From Peteryoungia algae (GTDB taxonomy: Bacteria > Pseudomonadota > Alphaproteobacteria > Rhizobiales > Rhizobiaceae), in contig NZ_CP128477.1 of assembly GCF_030369675.1 (NCBI RefSeq), positions 3,018,001 to 3,082,000 on the forward strand: a stretch of DNA of 64,000 bases, given 5' to 3'. A program made the position numbers and the translations under genes. Shown one piece after another: positions 37,720 to 48,299 of this stretch; position 1 is the first letter of the stretch, and every line of letters begins with the position of its first letter. The notes beneath the pieces were generated by a model, which made no database searches, was not told the origin of the DNA, and saw only the letters and a program-made list of their open reading frames with translations.

Positions 37720-38820
37720 ATGACAACATGCGTAAAGATCACGCCAATGGCGCAACATCATCGCGGTAACGACGCAGACGGGTATGGAACTGACGTGTCG
37801 ATCGATGCGCCTCTGTCCGAAGACCCGCGGCAGACTTCGCCTTTCGCCATCTCGCCGCTCATCGGCCCACGCGTCGTGACGCTGGCCTATGATGGCCTCT
37901 GCACCTTCGAATTCGGCGTCGCCGCGGAAGTCTTCGGCCTCGCGCGACCCGAAATGGGGGAGGGCTGGTATCGTCATGCCACGGCAGCCATCGAAGCCGG
38001 ACCTTTGCGCGCGGCCGGCGGACTGACCGTGATGGCAACCGGCGGGTTGGCGCTCCTCGAAGAAGCGGATCTGATCGTCGTGCCCGGCTGGCGTGGGATC
38101 GACGAGCCTGTCCCGAAGACGCTGCTTCAGGCCTTGCGCGCCGCGTATAGCCGAGGCGCCCGGCTGATGTCACTTTGCTCCGGTGTTGCAGTGCTTGCCG
38201 CCACCGGACTGCTCGACGGTCGCCGTGCCACCACGCATTGGCGCTATGCCGATGCGATTGCGGCACGCCATCCCGAAATCCGCCTCGATCCGGATGTGCT
38301 CTATGTCGATGAGGGTGAGATCCTGACCGCCGCCGGAAGCGCGGCCGGCATTGATCTCTGCCTGCATGTCGTCCGCCGCGATTTTGGCGCAGAGGCGGCC
38401 AACAGCGTCGCCCGGCGCCTCGTGGTCCCCCCCCATCGGGAGGGCGGCCAGGTACAATTCATCGTCAGGCCGGTGCCGCAGGAGCGCGAGGGTCAACGGC
38501 TCAGCCCCCTGATCGGCTGGATCGACGCCAATCTGCAGCGCGAGGTGACGCTCGCCGAAATGGCTGCACGGGCCGGCATGAGTACACGGACATTCCAGCG
38601 CCGGTTCCGTGACGCGACCGGTACGAGCCCGGGGGAGTTTCTGCTTGCCCGCAGGCTGCGCCACGCCTGCGACCTTCTGGAACGGCAGGCAAGACTGTCG
38701 CTCGATGACATTGCAGTCGCCTCGGGCTTCGGCACGCCGGCGACGCTGCGTCACCATTTTCGCACCCGCCTCTCCACAAGCCCTGCAGCTTATCGAGCCC
38801 GTTTTGCACAGGGATCCTGA
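37720..38820 (+). CDS. ftrA: GlxA/FtrA-type transcriptional regulator (DJ-1/PfpI plus AraC HTH)
   Basis: A 366-residue regulator with a DJ-1/PfpI-like amidotransferase domain at about residues 45-220 (nucleophile-elbow-like LMSLCSGVAVLA) and a double AraC-type HTH at about 265-365 (LAEMAARAGMSTRTFQRRF, LDDIAVASGFGTPATLRHHF). This is the FtrA arrangement. An alternative start at 37747 would shorten it by nine residues. The divergent rhodanese gene is its obvious target. The signal it senses is unknown. Confidence 0.88.
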   Translation: MTTCVKITPMAQHHRGNDADGYGTDVSIDAPLSEDPRQTSPFAISPLIGPRVVTLAYDGLCTFEFGVAAEVFGLARPEMGEGWYRHATAAIEAGPLRAAGGLTVMATGGLALLEEADLIVVPGWRGIDEPVPKTLLQALRAAYSRGARLMSLCSGVAVLAATGLLDGRRATTHWRYADAIAARHPEIRLDPDVLYVDEGEILTAAGSAAGIDLCLHVVRRDFGAEAANSVARRLVVPPHREGGQVQFIVRPVPQEREGQRLSPLIGWIDANLQREVTLAEMAARAGMSTRTFQRRFRDATGTSPGEFLLARRLRHACDLLERQARLSLDDIAVASGFGTPATLRHHFRTRLSTSPAAYRARFAQGS

Positions 38821-38915
38821 GATGGCTTCGCTGGCGCACAGGGAAATATCAGCCGCAAAGAAATAGAGCCTGTAGTGGCGGCGATTCACAAACATCCCTG
38901 AATCACGGCGCGATT

Positions 38916-39359
38916 TTACCGTTCGGCGGATGCAGCCTCTTCGGCGCTTTCCTCGATCCGCTCCATATCATCGTCGGACAGGCCGAAATGATGGCCGATT
39001 TCGTGGATCAGCACATGAGTGATGATGTCACCCAGCGTCTCCTCGTTCTCGGCCCAATAGTCGAGGATCGGCCGGCGATAGAGCGTGATCCGGTTCGGCA
39101 TCGTGCCCGTTTCCATGGAAAATCGCTCGGACAGACCCTGACCCTCGAAGAGGCCCAGAAGGTCGAAAGGCGTTTCGAGCGCCATGTCTTCGAACACTTC
39201 ATCCGTCGGAAAGTCGGTGATCTCGATGATGAGATCCTTGCTCAGGTCGCGGAATTCTTGCGGCAGGTGGCCATAGGCCTCAATCGCCAGCGACTCGAAC
39301 GTGCTGATCGTCGGGGCGTGCCGTTCATGCCAATCCTCGCTCTGGTCTATGCGGGCCAT
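38916..39359 (-). CDS. Small metallopeptidase-family protein (minimal zincin)
   Basis: A 147-residue protein with a single zinc-peptidase motif H119-E-I-G-H123 in LIHEIGHHFGLSDDDM. It has no signal peptide and belongs to the compact zincin family typical of alphaproteobacteria and actinobacteria. Whether it is proteolytic is unproven. It is divergent from the SOS-controlled imuA gene; the LexA box lies far from its start, so it is probably not part of that response. Confidence 0.85.
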   Translation of the reverse strand: MARIDQSEDWHERHAPTISTFESLAIEAYGHLPQEFRDLSKDLIIEITDFPTDEVFEDMALETPFDLLGLFEGQGLSERFSMETGTMPNRITLYRRPILDYWAENEETLGDIITHVLIHEIGHHFGLSDDDMERIEESAEEAASAER

Positions 39360-39450
39360 GAATACTCCTTACTGACCGCAGATATAGGATGTTTGCAGCG
39401 GCATTTCGAGAGTGAATTCAACAGAGGAATAAATTCTCATTTGAATCGGG

Positions 39451-39480
39451 TTGACTCTCGCGCGAAGCTCTGGAATCCAT
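39451..39480 (+). promoter_or_regulatory. Candidate imuA promoter
   Basis: A good -35 box TTGACT (39451-39456) is followed 17-18 bp later by the poor -10-like AATCCAT. The LexA box begins directly after it, so repressor binding would block RNA polymerase. Confidence 0.4.
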
Positions 39481-39482
39481 AG

Positions 39483-39497
39483 GAACAAATAGAGAAC
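39483..39497. promoter_or_regulatory. LexA (SOS) box GAAC-N7-GAAC
   Basis: The direct repeat GAAC-AAATAGA-GAAC matches the alphaproteobacterial LexA consensus exactly and lies 22 bp before the imuA start. It predicts DNA-damage induction of imuA-imuB-dnaE2. Confidence 0.85.
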
Positions 39498-39518
39498 AAT
39501 TCATCAGGAGAGATCGTC

Positions 39519-40445
39519 ATGGGCGAGGGCCCTCAGGCGCGGGAGACGCTTTTTGCCTTGCGAGAGGCAATTGCCCGGATCGAGGGAAAGCCGGACCATG
39601 CCGCACGCCTGACAGCCGGCCTACACCCGGAGGCAGGTGAAGCGACACCAGAGGAGAGGCTGGAGGGACAGGGGCTCTTTGATGGCATGATGGACGAAAT
39701 CCTTGCCCCGGGTACTTTGGTCGAACTCAGGGGTCTCCGGTTACAGCAGGCTGGCTCTGTGGCCGGCTTCGGCCTGGCCCTTGCCCTCATGGCTGCGGAA
39801 AAGAACGCGAAGGCAAGGCAGCGCCTGCTCTTGGTCGCCGACCCCCATGTCGTGCGCGAAGCCGGCCTTGCCTATGCACCCGGCCTCCACGACTTCGGCA
39901 TGTCAACTGCCGGACTGGTCCATGCCCTGCCGCGCCGCATCGAGGATGCGTTGTGGCTCGCCGAGGCAGCCCTCACCTCGCGCGCCTTTTCCACCGTGCT
40001 TCTCGAAGTGCACGGCAATCCAAAGAAATTCGGCCTCACCGAGAGCCGGCGCCTGAGTCTCAAGGCGCGTGCCACCGGTGGAAGGCTTCTGATCCTCCGC
40101 CAGGCCGGCGAGGAAGAGGCTTCCAGCGCTTTTCTTCGCCTGTCTGTCGAACCCGCGCCGGCGGCGGCGCGCCATCTCGCCGACGGATCCCTGCTAAGCG
40201 GCAGCATCGGGTCTCCCGTCTTTCGCATCACCCCTGAGAAATCCCGCATCCCGGGCTCACCCGAACTCATTCTGGAGTGGAATTCCGATGACCGCCGCCT
40301 TCACCTTTTCGAACAGTTCCAACCATCCGGCCTCGGATCGCCGCATTCTGTCGCTCTTTTTCCCAAAGCTTCCGACCGACCGCATCGCCAGGCGGCGCTG
40401 GGGTCTCTCCTGGCGTTTGCTCCACGCCTCGACCGCGCATCCTGA
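39519..40445 (+). CDS. imuA: ImuA, accessory protein of the error-prone translesion cassette
   Basis: A 308-residue protein of the ImuA group, remotely RecA-like (LAPGTLVELRGLRLQQAGSV, LALALMAAEKNAKARQRLLLV) without a clean Walker A motif. With ImuB and DnaE2 it forms the bacterial mutasome for damage tolerance. GGAGAG precedes the ATG. Its 3' end overlaps the imuB start codon by 158 bases in another frame, which is long for bacterial neighbours. Confidence 0.9.
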   Translation: MGEGPQARETLFALREAIARIEGKPDHAARLTAGLHPEAGEATPEERLEGQGLFDGMMDEILAPGTLVELRGLRLQQAGSVAGFGLALALMAAEKNAKARQRLLLVADPHVVREAGLAYAPGLHDFGMSTAGLVHALPRRIEDALWLAEAALTSRAFSTVLLEVHGNPKKFGLTESRRLSLKARATGGRLLILRQAGEEEASSAFLRLSVEPAPAAARHLADGSLLSGSIGSPVFRITPEKSRIPGSPELILEWNSDDRRLHLFEQFQPSGLGSPHSVALFPKASDRPHRQAALGSLLAFAPRLDRAS

Positions 40446-41913
40446 ACTTCCCCCGCTGGCCTGTGCCGGCCGGATCGCCAATGCCATGCGCATCACGGCA
40501 CTGGATGAAACGGCGGAAAGCTTTGGCCTTCGGACCGGCCAGGGACTGGCGGAAGCCCGTGCCATTTGTCCGAGCCTCGATGTGGTGGAGGCGGATCCTG
40601 CCGCAGACCGCGCACTGCTCGGCGCCGTCGCCGACTGGTGCGACCGTTATACACCGCTGGTGGCGCTGGACGGCGACGACGGCCTGATGCTTGATATCAC
40701 CGGCTGCGCGCATCTCTTCGGCGGCGAAGAAAGGCTGGTCGAGGATGTCGATCGCCGCCTGACCGCCTTCGGCCTTGCCGTCCGCATCTCGGTTGGTCCG
40801 ACGCCGGGTCTGGCCCGTGCCTGCAGCCGCTTTGGCGGCCCGAGGCATATTGCAGCCTCAGAGTCCTCGGCAGCGCTCGCCCCCCTGCCGACCGTCGCTC
40901 TGCGGCTCCAATCCCAAACAGTGATGGATCTCGCCCGTGTCGGCCTGAAGACGGTTGGTGACCTTCTCGCGGCTCCGCGACCGCCGATCACCCGCCGTTT
41001 CGGGCGGGAACCGATGCTCCGCCTCGACCAGGCCCTTGGACGCGAGGGTGAGCCGATCTCACCCAGGCGCCATCTGCCGCTGCTGTCGGCCGAACGACGG
41101 CTCGCGGAACCGATCATGACAGAGGATCAGGTAATCGATCTCGCCGGTCGCCTCGCTGCGGGCCTGAAGACCTCGCTGGAGGCCCGTGGCGAAGGGGGCC
41201 GGCTGTTTGAGCTTCTCGTCTTCCGGGTCGACGGCCGGGTCTTCCGCATCGAGGTCGGCGCCTCGGCTCCCTTGCGCGACATCGCGCGCATCAAGGCACT
41301 CTTCGAGGAGCGACTTTCTGTCCTGCACGACGATCTCGAGGCTGGTTTCGGCTTCGAACTCGTCCGCCTCAATGTTCTCCTGAGCGAGACTTACGACACA
41401 AGCCAGGCCGAACTTGCCGGCGAGGAGGACAATCGCGAAGACCTCACGCGGTTCCTCGATCAGGTTTCGGCCCGTTTGGGTGAACGCGCACTCCGTCTGC
41501 CCGTGCCGCTTGCCAGCCATTGGCCGGAGAGAGCGTCGATCCATGCACCGACCACCGATGCGCTGAAGGAACTCGACCATCCGCCAGCGCGGACAGAAGT
41601 GGTCGCGAGACCGGTTCGAGGCCTGCGCCCCTTGCGCCTGCTCGATCGCCCCGAACAGGTCGAGGTGATGTCCGCCGTTCCGGACGGCCCGCCGGCAAGC
41701 TTTCGCTGGCGCCGTGTCCAGCGGCGCATCCTGCGGGCGGAGGGGCCGGAACGCCTTGCCCCGGAATGGTGGGTCGATGGCGAGGACGCCCCGCCCCGGG
41801 ATTATTTCCGCATCGAGGATACCGACGGCCAGCGCTTCTGGCTTTATCGCCAGGGCCTTTACGAGCGGCGGACCGTGACCCCGTCCTGGTTCCTCCAGGG
41901 CTTCTTTGCGTGA
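40288..41913 (+). CDS. imuB: ImuB, Y-family-like polymerase homolog (DinP2 type)
   Basis: A 541-residue Y-family relative with [12 protein letters not shown] at residues 22-33 and [18 protein letters not shown] near 130. Canonical Y-family polymerases carry acidic triads that ImuB lacks; here the first site is occupied by FFPKLP, so it should be a scaffold that binds the beta clamp and DnaE2 rather than a polymerase. The ATG at 40288 with GGAGTGG upstream implies the 158-base overlap with imuA. Family homology begins about 20 residues in. Confidence 0.9.
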   Translation: MTAAFTFSNSSNHPASDRRILSLFFPKLPTDRIARRRWGLSWRLLHASTAHPELPPLACAGRIANAMRITALDETAESFGLRTGQGLAEARAICPSLDVVEADPAADRALLGAVADWCDRYTPLVALDGDDGLMLDITGCAHLFGGEERLVEDVDRRLTAFGLAVRISVGPTPGLARACSRFGGPRHIAASESSAALAPLPTVALRLQSQTVMDLARVGLKTVGDLLAAPRPPITRRFGREPMLRLDQALGREGEPISPRRHLPLLSAERRLAEPIMTEDQVIDLAGRLAAGLKTSLEARGEGGRLFELLVFRVDGRVFRIEVGASAPLRDIARIKALFEERLSVLHDDLEAGFGFELVRLNVLLSETYDTSQAELAGEEDNREDLTRFLDQVSARLGERALRLPVPLASHWPERASIHAPTTDALKELDHPPARTEVVARPVRGLRPLRLLDRPEQVEVMSAVPDGPPASFRWRRVQRRILRAEGPERLAPEWWVDGEDAPPRDYFRIEDTDGQRFWLYRQGLYERRTVTPSWFLQGFFA

Positions 41914-41923
41914 GGCACGCGCC

Positions 41924-44900
41924 ATGACCACGACCCCCTTTTACGAGATCGGACTGCGCAGCAACTTCTCCTTTCTGGACGGCGCCTCCCATGCCGAGGA
42001 ACTGGTGCAGCAGGCGCTTCTCATCGGCCTCTCGGGTCTCGGCCTCGCCGACCGAAACACGGTTGCCGGTGTCGTGCGTCTGCATGCCTCGGCCAAGCTG
42101 AACGGTCTCGAGTTCCGACCCGGTGCCCGCCTGGTCTTTGACGACGAAACGCCCGAGCTTCTCGCCTATCCGATGAACCGCAAGGGATGGGGCAATCTCT
42201 GCCGCATGCTGAGCGAGGGAAATCTGCGGTCGAAAAAGGGCATCTGCACGCTTTGGGAGAAGGATCTTCTTGACTGGTCGGAACATCTTCTTTTCATCGC
42301 CATGCCTCCCTCACTGCCCAAGGCTGCCGATGTCGAGAGATTCGAGATCCGTCTTGCCCATATTCGACCCTGGCTTGGGGATCGGCTCCACCTCGCCCTT
42401 GTTCCTCGCTATGACGGCTTCGACCAGAAGACCTTCGGCGAACTCGATGGGATAGCGAGAAGACTCGATCTTCCCCTGATCGCGACAAATGATGCCCTTT
42501 ATCATGCGCCGGAACGCAAACCCGTGGCCGATGTTGTCGTCGCGATCAAAGAGCATGTGACCATCGCCGAAGCCGGCTTGCGCCTGCATGCCCATGCCGA
42601 ACGGCACCTGAAGAGCCCCGCCGAAATGGCCCGTCTTCTGAGCGCCTGGCCCGTGGCACTCGACAACAACATCCGTTTCTTTAGTCGGCTTAAGTTCTCT
42701 CTCGATGAACTGTCGCATCAGTATCCCGACGAAATCTTCGATGGCGAATCCCCGGCTCTGGCCCTGCGCCGGCTGACCTATGAAGGCGCGCGAAAACGTT
42801 ATCCGGACGAAATTCCGAGGAAAGTCCTTGGCCTGCTCGACTACGAACTCAAGCTGATCGCGGAGAAGCGTTACGAGCCCTATTTTCTCACCGTCTACCG
42901 GATCGTCTGCCATGCGCGCGAGGAGGGTATCCTGTGCCAGGGCCGCGGATCGGCCGCCAATTCCGCCGTCTGTTTCTGCCTCGGCATCACAGAGGTGGAC
43001 CCGCAAAAGACGACCCTGCTCTTCGATCGCTTCATTTCCACCGAACGCGACGAACCGCCCGATATCGACGTCGATTTCGAGCATGCGAAGCGCGAAGAGG
43101 TGATCCGGTTCATCTACGAGACTTACGGCCGGGAGCATGCGGCACTGACCGCTGCCGTCATCAGCTACCGCGCCCGTTCCGCCGGTCGCGAGGTCGCCAA
43201 GGCCTTCGGCCTGTCGGATGATGTACAGTCCGCACTCGCCGGTTCGATCTGGGGCTGGTGGACCAGCCATTTCACCGAAGACCAGGCCAAGGCCGCCGGG
43301 CTCGACCTCAAGGATCCGACCACACGGAACGTCCTCGCCTATGCGCAGGCCTTGCAGAATTTTCCCCGGCATCTCTCCCAGCATGTCGGCGGCTTCGTCA
43401 TCACCCGGGACCGCCTGGACGAAGTGGTTCCGATCATGAACACGGCGGACGGCCGCTATATGGTCGAATGGGACAAGGACGACCTCGATACGCTGAAGAT
43501 CCTCAAGATCGACGTGCTGGCACTCGGCATGCTCACCTGCCTCGCCAAGGCTTTCAAGCTGCTGTCCATCCATCACGACCGCCACGAGACCCTCGCCTCG
43601 GTCAACGAAGATCAGCGCACAGAAGTCTACGACATGATTTGCCGCGCCGACACCCTCGGTGTCTTCCAGATAGAAAGCCGGGCGCAAATGAGCATGCTGC
43701 CGCGGCTGAAACCACGCGTTTTCTACGATCTTGTCATTGAGGTCGCCATCGTCCGCCCCGGCCCGATTCAGGGCAACATGGTCCATCCCTATCTCAAACG
43801 CCGCGCAGACAAGCTCGCGGGCCGCCCGATCGACTATCCAAGCCCCGAACTCCGGCAAGTGCTCGAGCGCACGCTGGGCGTGCCCCTCTTCCAGGAGCAG
43901 GCCATGCAGATCGCCATCACTGCCGCCGGTTTTACACCCGCCGAAGCCGACAGGCTGCGCCGCGCCATGGCCACCTTCCGCCGCACCGGCCAGGTCTCCA
44001 GCTTCCAGAAGCGTATGGTCGAAGGCATGGTCGAGCGCGGTTACGACCCTGAATTCGCGGCTCGCTGCTTCAGCCAGATCGAGGGTTTCGGCGAATACGG
44101 CTTCCCCGAAAGCCATGCGGCCTCTTTCGCCCTGCTCGTCTATGTCTCCTGTTGGTTCAAGGCCTTCTATCCGGACATCTTCTGCGCCGCGATCCTGAAT
44201 TCCCAGCCGATGGGCTTCTATGCGCCGGGCCAGTTGGTGCGCGATGCCCGCGAACACGGCGTTGAGATGAGGCCCGTCGACGTCAATCATTCCGTCTGGG
44301 ATTGTACGCTGGAAGGCGATGAGCAAGGGCAGTCGGCCTTTGACCCCGCCCGCATCGCATCCCGTCACCGTTCCATGACCGGCGTGATCAAGAGCCGCCA
44401 CGCCGTTCGTCTCGGCTTTCGGCAGATCAAGGGAATTTCCGAAAGCGAGATGGCACGGCTCGTCGAGAGGCGCGGTGCGGGTTATGATTCCATCCGTGAT
44501 CTCTGGCTGCGCACGCGCCTGCCCCGCACGGTGATCGAGAAACTCGCCGATGCCGACTGTTTTTCCTCTCTCGGTCTCAACCGTCGCGATGCCCTCTGGG
44601 CCGCCCAGGCGCTTGATGCGGGAGCGGCCGTCGAAAATCTGCCGCTCTTCCTGGCGCTTCCGGGCCAGGATCTGCAGCAGGAAGTCGAGGTCGACCTGCC
44701 CCGCATGCTGCCGGGCGAAGAAGTGCTCAGTGATTATCGTACACTATCCTTTTCGCTCAAGGCTCACCCCTTGTCCTTCCTGCGCGAAGCCATGCATCGG
44801 GCCGGCCTCAAATCGGCGGCCGATCTCGAAACCCTGGCCCATGGCGCCAAGGTCGAGATCGCCGGACTTGTCCTGGTGCGTCAGCGCCCGGGATCGGCCA

Positions 44901-45310
44901 AGGGTGTGATCTTCATGACCCTGGAGGACGAAACAGGCACGATGAACGCCATCGTCTGGCCCAAAACCTTCGAGCTTTATCGACCGGTGGTCATGGGCGC
45001 GAGGCTGGTTGCCCTGCGCGGCCGACTGCAAAAGGCACATGGGGTCATCCATGTCGTGGCCGACCATCTCGTCGATGCCAGCGCTCGTCTTGGCCTGCTG
45101 CTCGAAGACCTCAAGACCTTCGATACGCTTGCCCATGCTGACGAGGTCCGCCGGCCGGGCATCGACCCGCGTCAGGCAAGACACGAGAAACAGGCCCGGA
45201 ACCAACCGATAAAGCCACCTCCTGCACTGCCAGCTGCCGCACCGCCCCCAGGACATCCAAGACGCAGCGCCATGGCCGAGTTGATGCCCAAGGGCCGTAA
45301 CTTCCACTGA
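41924..45310 (+). CDS. dnaE2: Error-prone DNA polymerase DnaE2
   Basis: A 1128-residue C-family polymerase. It has a PHP domain ([21 protein letters not shown]), palm motifs [18 protein letters not shown] and [17 protein letters not shown] with the catalytic aspartates, helix-hairpin-helix segments and a C-terminal OB domain ([19 protein letters not shown]). The signature and length fit DnaE2, not the replicative DnaE1. The ATG at 41924 follows GAGG and lies 10 bases after imuB. It performs mutagenic bypass in SOS, under the LexA box before imuA. Confidence 0.96.
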   Translation: MTTTPFYEIGLRSNFSFLDGASHAEELVQQALLIGLSGLGLADRNTVAGVVRLHASAKLNGLEFRPGARLVFDDETPELLAYPMNRKGWGNLCRMLSEGNLRSKKGICTLWEKDLLDWSEHLLFIAMPPSLPKAADVERFEIRLAHIRPWLGDRLHLALVPRYDGFDQKTFGELDGIARRLDLPLIATNDALYHAPERKPVADVVVAIKEHVTIAEAGLRLHAHAERHLKSPAEMARLLSAWPVALDNNIRFFSRLKFSLDELSHQYPDEIFDGESPALALRRLTYEGARKRYPDEIPRKVLGLLDYELKLIAEKRYEPYFLTVYRIVCHAREEGILCQGRGSAANSAVCFCLGITEVDPQKTTLLFDRFISTERDEPPDIDVDFEHAKREEVIRFIYETYGREHAALTAAVISYRARSAGREVAKAFGLSDDVQSALAGSIWGWWTSHFTEDQAKAAGLDLKDPTTRNVLAYAQALQNFPRHLSQHVGGFVITRDRLDEVVPIMNTADGRYMVEWDKDDLDTLKILKIDVLALGMLTCLAKAFKLLSIHHDRHETLASVNEDQRTEVYDMICRADTLGVFQIESRAQMSMLPRLKPRVFYDLVIEVAIVRPGPIQGNMVHPYLKRRADKLAGRPIDYPSPELRQVLERTLGVPLFQEQAMQIAITAAGFTPAEADRLRRAMATFRRTGQVSSFQKRMVEGMVERGYDPEFAARCFSQIEGFGEYGFPESHAASFALLVYVSCWFKAFYPDIFCAAILNSQPMGFYAPGQLVRDAREHGVEMRPVDVNHSVWDCTLEGDEQGQSAFDPARIASRHRSMTGVIKSRHAVRLGFRQIKGISESEMARLVERRGAGYDSIRDLWLRTRLPRTVIEKLADADCFSSLGLNRRDALWAAQALDAGAAVENLPLFLALPGQDLQQEVEVDLPRMLPGEEVLSDYRTLSFSLKAHPLSFLREAMHRAGLKSAADLETLAHGAKVEIAGLVLVRQRPGSAKGVIFMTLEDETGTMNAIVWPKTFELYRPVVMGARLVALRGRLQKAHGVIHVVADHLVDASARLGLLLEDLKTFDTLAHADEVRRPGIDPRQARHEKQARNQPIKPPPALPAAAPPPGHPRRSAMAELMPKGRNFH

Positions 45311-45361
45311 AGCCCACTCTGGGGCCCGACGGATCGACCAGCCCTTTGCCTGCGAATTTTC

Positions 45362-45367
45362 TTGACA
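45362..45367 (+). promoter_or_regulatory. -35-like TTGACA before bfd
   Basis: A consensus -35 hexamer lies 62 bp before the bfd start. No convincing -10 box stands at 16-18 bp, although the AT-rich TTTAAGAG is nearby at shorter spacing. Confidence 0.3.
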
Positions 45368-45428
45368 AAGCCCATCTTGTTTAAGAGAAAGGCGAGAGTA
45401 AGTGTCATGTTTGACGAGTGACCCGACC

Positions 45429-45752
45429 ATGCTGGTCTGCAGCTGCAATTACATCACCGACAAGGACATACAGGCCGTCATCACCGAGATGCTCGATGAT
45501 GATTGTTGGCAGCTGATCGTTCCTGGCAAGGTCTACCACGCCATGAGCAAGCGTGGCCGTTGTTGTGGATGTTTCCCAAATGTCGTCGATATCATCATTC
45601 GCACGACTGCGGAGTATCACGCCGCCCGCAAGACCGAAGAAACCAAGGTCGTCAATTTCATGGAGCGGCTCAAGCAATTCCACGAAGAGCAGAAGGCGGC
45701 ATTGGCAGAGCGCCGCCAGGCCATGGCAGCTGCGCGCCGGGCTGCCGGCTGA
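45429..45752 (+). CDS. bfd: Bacterioferritin-associated ferredoxin (BFD-like [2Fe-2S] protein)
   Basis: A 107-residue protein with the BFD ligand pattern: CSC near the start (MLVCSCNYIT) and RCCGCFP at about residues 53-59. The [2Fe-2S] ferredoxin reduces stored ferric iron in bacterioferritin and lets it leave. A C-terminal helical, charged extension (from about residue 70) is longer than in E. coli Bfd. It is followed by its own terminator, then bfr. Confidence 0.9.
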   Translation: MLVCSCNYITDKDIQAVITEMLDDDCWQLIVPGKVYHAMSKRGRCCGCFPNVVDIIIRTTAEYHAARKTEETKVVNFMERLKQFHEEQKAALAERRQAMAAARRAAG

Positions 45753-45774
45753 TCTCCAGATCTTTCATCGCACA

Positions 45775-45798
45775 GGGCAGGATTTACCTGCCCTTTTT
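45775..45798 (+). terminator. Rho-independent terminator after bfd
   Basis: GGGCAGG-ATTTA-CCTGCCC followed by five T. It separates bfd from bfr and implies that bfr has its own promoter. Confidence 0.8.
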
Positions 45799-45865
45799 CA
45801 TGGAAACCGAAGACCGGGGTCCTGTGCCACGGTTCCATTCAGCACCGTCGGACCCTCACCCGAAA

Positions 45866-45882
45866 ATTAGAATGCTTCTAAA
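45866..45882. promoter_or_regulatory. Iron control element (ICE) before bfr, candidate Irr site
   Basis: ATTAGAA-TGC-TTCTAAA differs from the Irr consensus TTTAGAA-N3-TTCTAAA at one position and contains a perfect 6-bp dyad. It lies about 70 bp upstream of bfr. Irr is known to repress bfr under iron limitation in rhizobia. Confidence 0.75.
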
Positions 45883-45950
45883 GCGGCTCGACACGGGAAG
45901 ACAGCGGCGCTAGAGTTGCCGCTTCCGAATTCACAAAAAGGATGAACATC

Positions 45951-46436
45951 ATGAAGGGTGATCCGAAGGTCATCGAACGGCTCAACGAAGCTCTGTTTCT
46001 CGAGCTTGGCGCCGTCAATCAGTACTGGCTGCACTACCGCCTGCTCAACGACTGGGGCTATACGAAGCTCGCCAAGAAAGAGCGTGCCGAATCGATCGAG
46101 GAAATGCAGCACGCCGACAAGATCATCGACCGGATCATCTTCCTGGAAGGCCACCCGAACCTGCAGCAGGTTGCTCCCCTCCGTATCGGCCAGAACGTCA
46201 AGGAAGTGCTGGAAGCCGATCTCGCCGGAGAATATGATGCCCGGACCTCCTACAAGGCCTCGCGCGACATCTGTCACCAGGCTGGCGATTACGTCTCGAT
46301 GAAGATCTTCGAACAGCTCCTCATCGATGAAGAAGGTCACATTGATTTCCTGGAGACGCAGCTCGAGCTTCTTTCCAAGATCGGCGAAGAGAAATACGGC
46401 CAGCTCAACGCAGATTCGGCCGACTCCGCCGAATAA
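45951..46436 (+). CDS. bfr: Bacterioferritin
   Basis: A 161-residue bacterioferritin, [20 protein letters not shown], with ferroxidase ligands visible (Glu18 in LFLELG, E-x-x-H in [11 protein letters not shown], and EEGHIDF) and the haem-binding Met in MQHADKI. It stores iron as a 24-mer. AAGGA eight bases before 45951 favours this start over the ATG at 45942. Iron-dependent repression by Irr is expected from the ICE upstream. Confidence 0.96.
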   Translation: MKGDPKVIERLNEALFLELGAVNQYWLHYRLLNDWGYTKLAKKERAESIEEMQHADKIIDRIIFLEGHPNLQQVAPLRIGQNVKEVLEADLAGEYDARTSYKASRDICHQAGDYVSMKIFEQLLIDEEGHIDFLETQLELLSKIGEEKYGQLNADSADSAE

Positions 46437-46460
46437 TCTGCAGTTGCAGCCAATGACAGA

Positions 46461-46535
46461 GGCCCCGTCCTGAACGGACACCCGAAAACTGGACCTCCAA
46501 TTTCGGGAAGCCGTTCACGCGGGGCTTCATTTTTG
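46461..46535. terminator. Long imperfect hairpin between convergent bfr and MoxR genes
   Basis: AGGCCCCG near 46460 can pair with CGGGGCTT near 46520, followed by ATTTTTG. The loop of about 50 bases contains a small GTCC-TGAAC-GGAC hairpin. It could terminate bfr transcription, but the geometry is unusual. Confidence 0.35.
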
Positions 46536-46583
46536 TTTCCAGGTCCTGATGACCTGGCCGCGCCCGCGATCCTCGCCGAGGGA

Positions 46584-47423
<840 letters not shown>

Positions 47424-47787
47424 CTTGCATGAGCCTCTTTCATTCATGGGCGCAACCTAATGACGAGCCTCAAGGGGTGCAAGCGCGGTCACGGCTTTCA
47501 CCCTATTCACCAGATAAAGCTTGTGTTTTGGCGCCAATCTGACAGGCTGTTTTCCACGAACGCTGATGCGTGTCCGTCTGCAAGCGCCCCATCCCCCAAG
47601 GACGGAATTTCAGGCACCGGACATCACCGACCTTCTCCACGACCCCATTATCACCGTCCGGACAAACGTGTTCGGCGGCCAAGACCCGCACAATGGCGGG
47701 CCCCGTGAACGGAAGGACCCAAAGTCCGACCCGCCGGTCATCTGGGCGCCTGCCACGACCGCAGCCTCCCCGCTGCAGGAGATACCC
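47424..47787. other. Gene-poor interval between MoxR and the small conserved genes
   Basis: The 364 bp hold the divergent upstream regions of MoxR and the 96-residue gene. An open frame runs through the last 267 bp into that gene, but it has no ribosome binding site or family support. I see no riboswitch, operator or clear promoter here. Confidence 0.5.
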
Positions 47788-48078
47788 ATGAGCAGACACA
47801 TCTATTCCATCGGCGACACAGTGGTTCTGAAGGACGGCCCCGTCCGTCTTGCCCGCAGCAATGGCGCCTGCAAGGTACTGGCGACCCTGCCCGAGACAGG
47901 CGGAAGCCGCCAGTACAGGGTCCGCTTTGAAAGCGAGAGCTTCGATCGTTGCATCGCCGAAACCGACATTGATCCCAGCCGCAGCAAGGCCTCCGCCCGG
48001 GCAATGGCTCCTGCAAACACCCCGAAGAAGGAAAACACATCATGGCTAAAGGCCAACAGCGTTCGAACCGCGAAGTAA
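47788..48078 (+). CDS. Small conserved hypothetical protein (SH3-like, alphaproteobacterial)
   Basis: A 96-residue protein beginning MSRHIYSIGDTVVLKDG after a good CAGGAGAT ribosome binding site. The middle part (ACKVLATLPETGGSRQYRVRFESESF) looks like a small beta-barrel, and homologs with the same 'GDxVxLK ... QYRVRxExE' pattern are, as far as I recall, common in alphaproteobacteria. The C-terminal 30 residues are low complexity and are overlapped by the next gene in another frame. Function unknown. Confidence 0.7.
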   Translation: MSRHIYSIGDTVVLKDGPVRLARSNGACKVLATLPETGGSRQYRVRFESESFDRCIAETDIDPSRSKASARAMAPANTPKKENTSWLKANSVRTAK

Positions 48079-48179
48079 GGAAGCCGAAGCAGGACAAGTC
48101 CAAGCCGTCCGCGGCCCCGGTTTCGACCTTCACGACCCAGATCAAGAATGCAGAGTCAGCCGCCCCCAAGAAGCGCTGA
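48042..48179 (+). CDS. Very small basic protein, 45 residues, overlapping the previous gene
   Basis: An ATG at 48042, preceded by AAGGA, opens a 45-codon frame starting MAKGQQRSNREVRKPKQDK and ending AAPKKR. The composition is strongly basic with Ser/Ala/Pro. Small proteins with a MAKGQxRSNREx(K)KPK N terminus are, as I recall, widespread in alphaproteobacteria, which supports it being real despite its size. The first 37 bases overlap the end of the preceding gene in another frame, so translation may be coupled. Function unknown; RNA binding is possible. Confidence 0.75.
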   Translation: MAKGQQRSNREVRKPKQDKSKPSAAPVSTFTTQIKNAESAAPKKR

Positions 48180-48189
48180 GAAGACAAGA

Positions 48190-48218
48190 CCCGGACCCCT
48201 CGCAGAGGTCTGTCCGGG
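48190..48218 (+). terminator. Hairpin after the small gene pair
   Basis: CCCGGAC (48190-48196) pairs with GTCCGGG (48212-48218), with further pairing inside. It follows the stop codon by ten bases but lacks a T-run. Confidence 0.45.
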
Positions 48219-48299
48219 CGACTCTCTCCCGCCAGTGCGGGCGCCTTCCCCTCAGCATTGACCTTTCCCTTTTGGGCAGAGATGCGCTATGGGCTGGCC

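Noticed and set aside
42311-44401. 696-codon open frame opposite dnaE2
   Set aside because: Antisense to the conserved polymerase domains, with no motif or ribosome binding site of its own.
47521-47787. N-terminal extension of the 96-residue gene
   Set aside because: No ribosome binding site or homology; the GGAGAT site fits the start at 47788.
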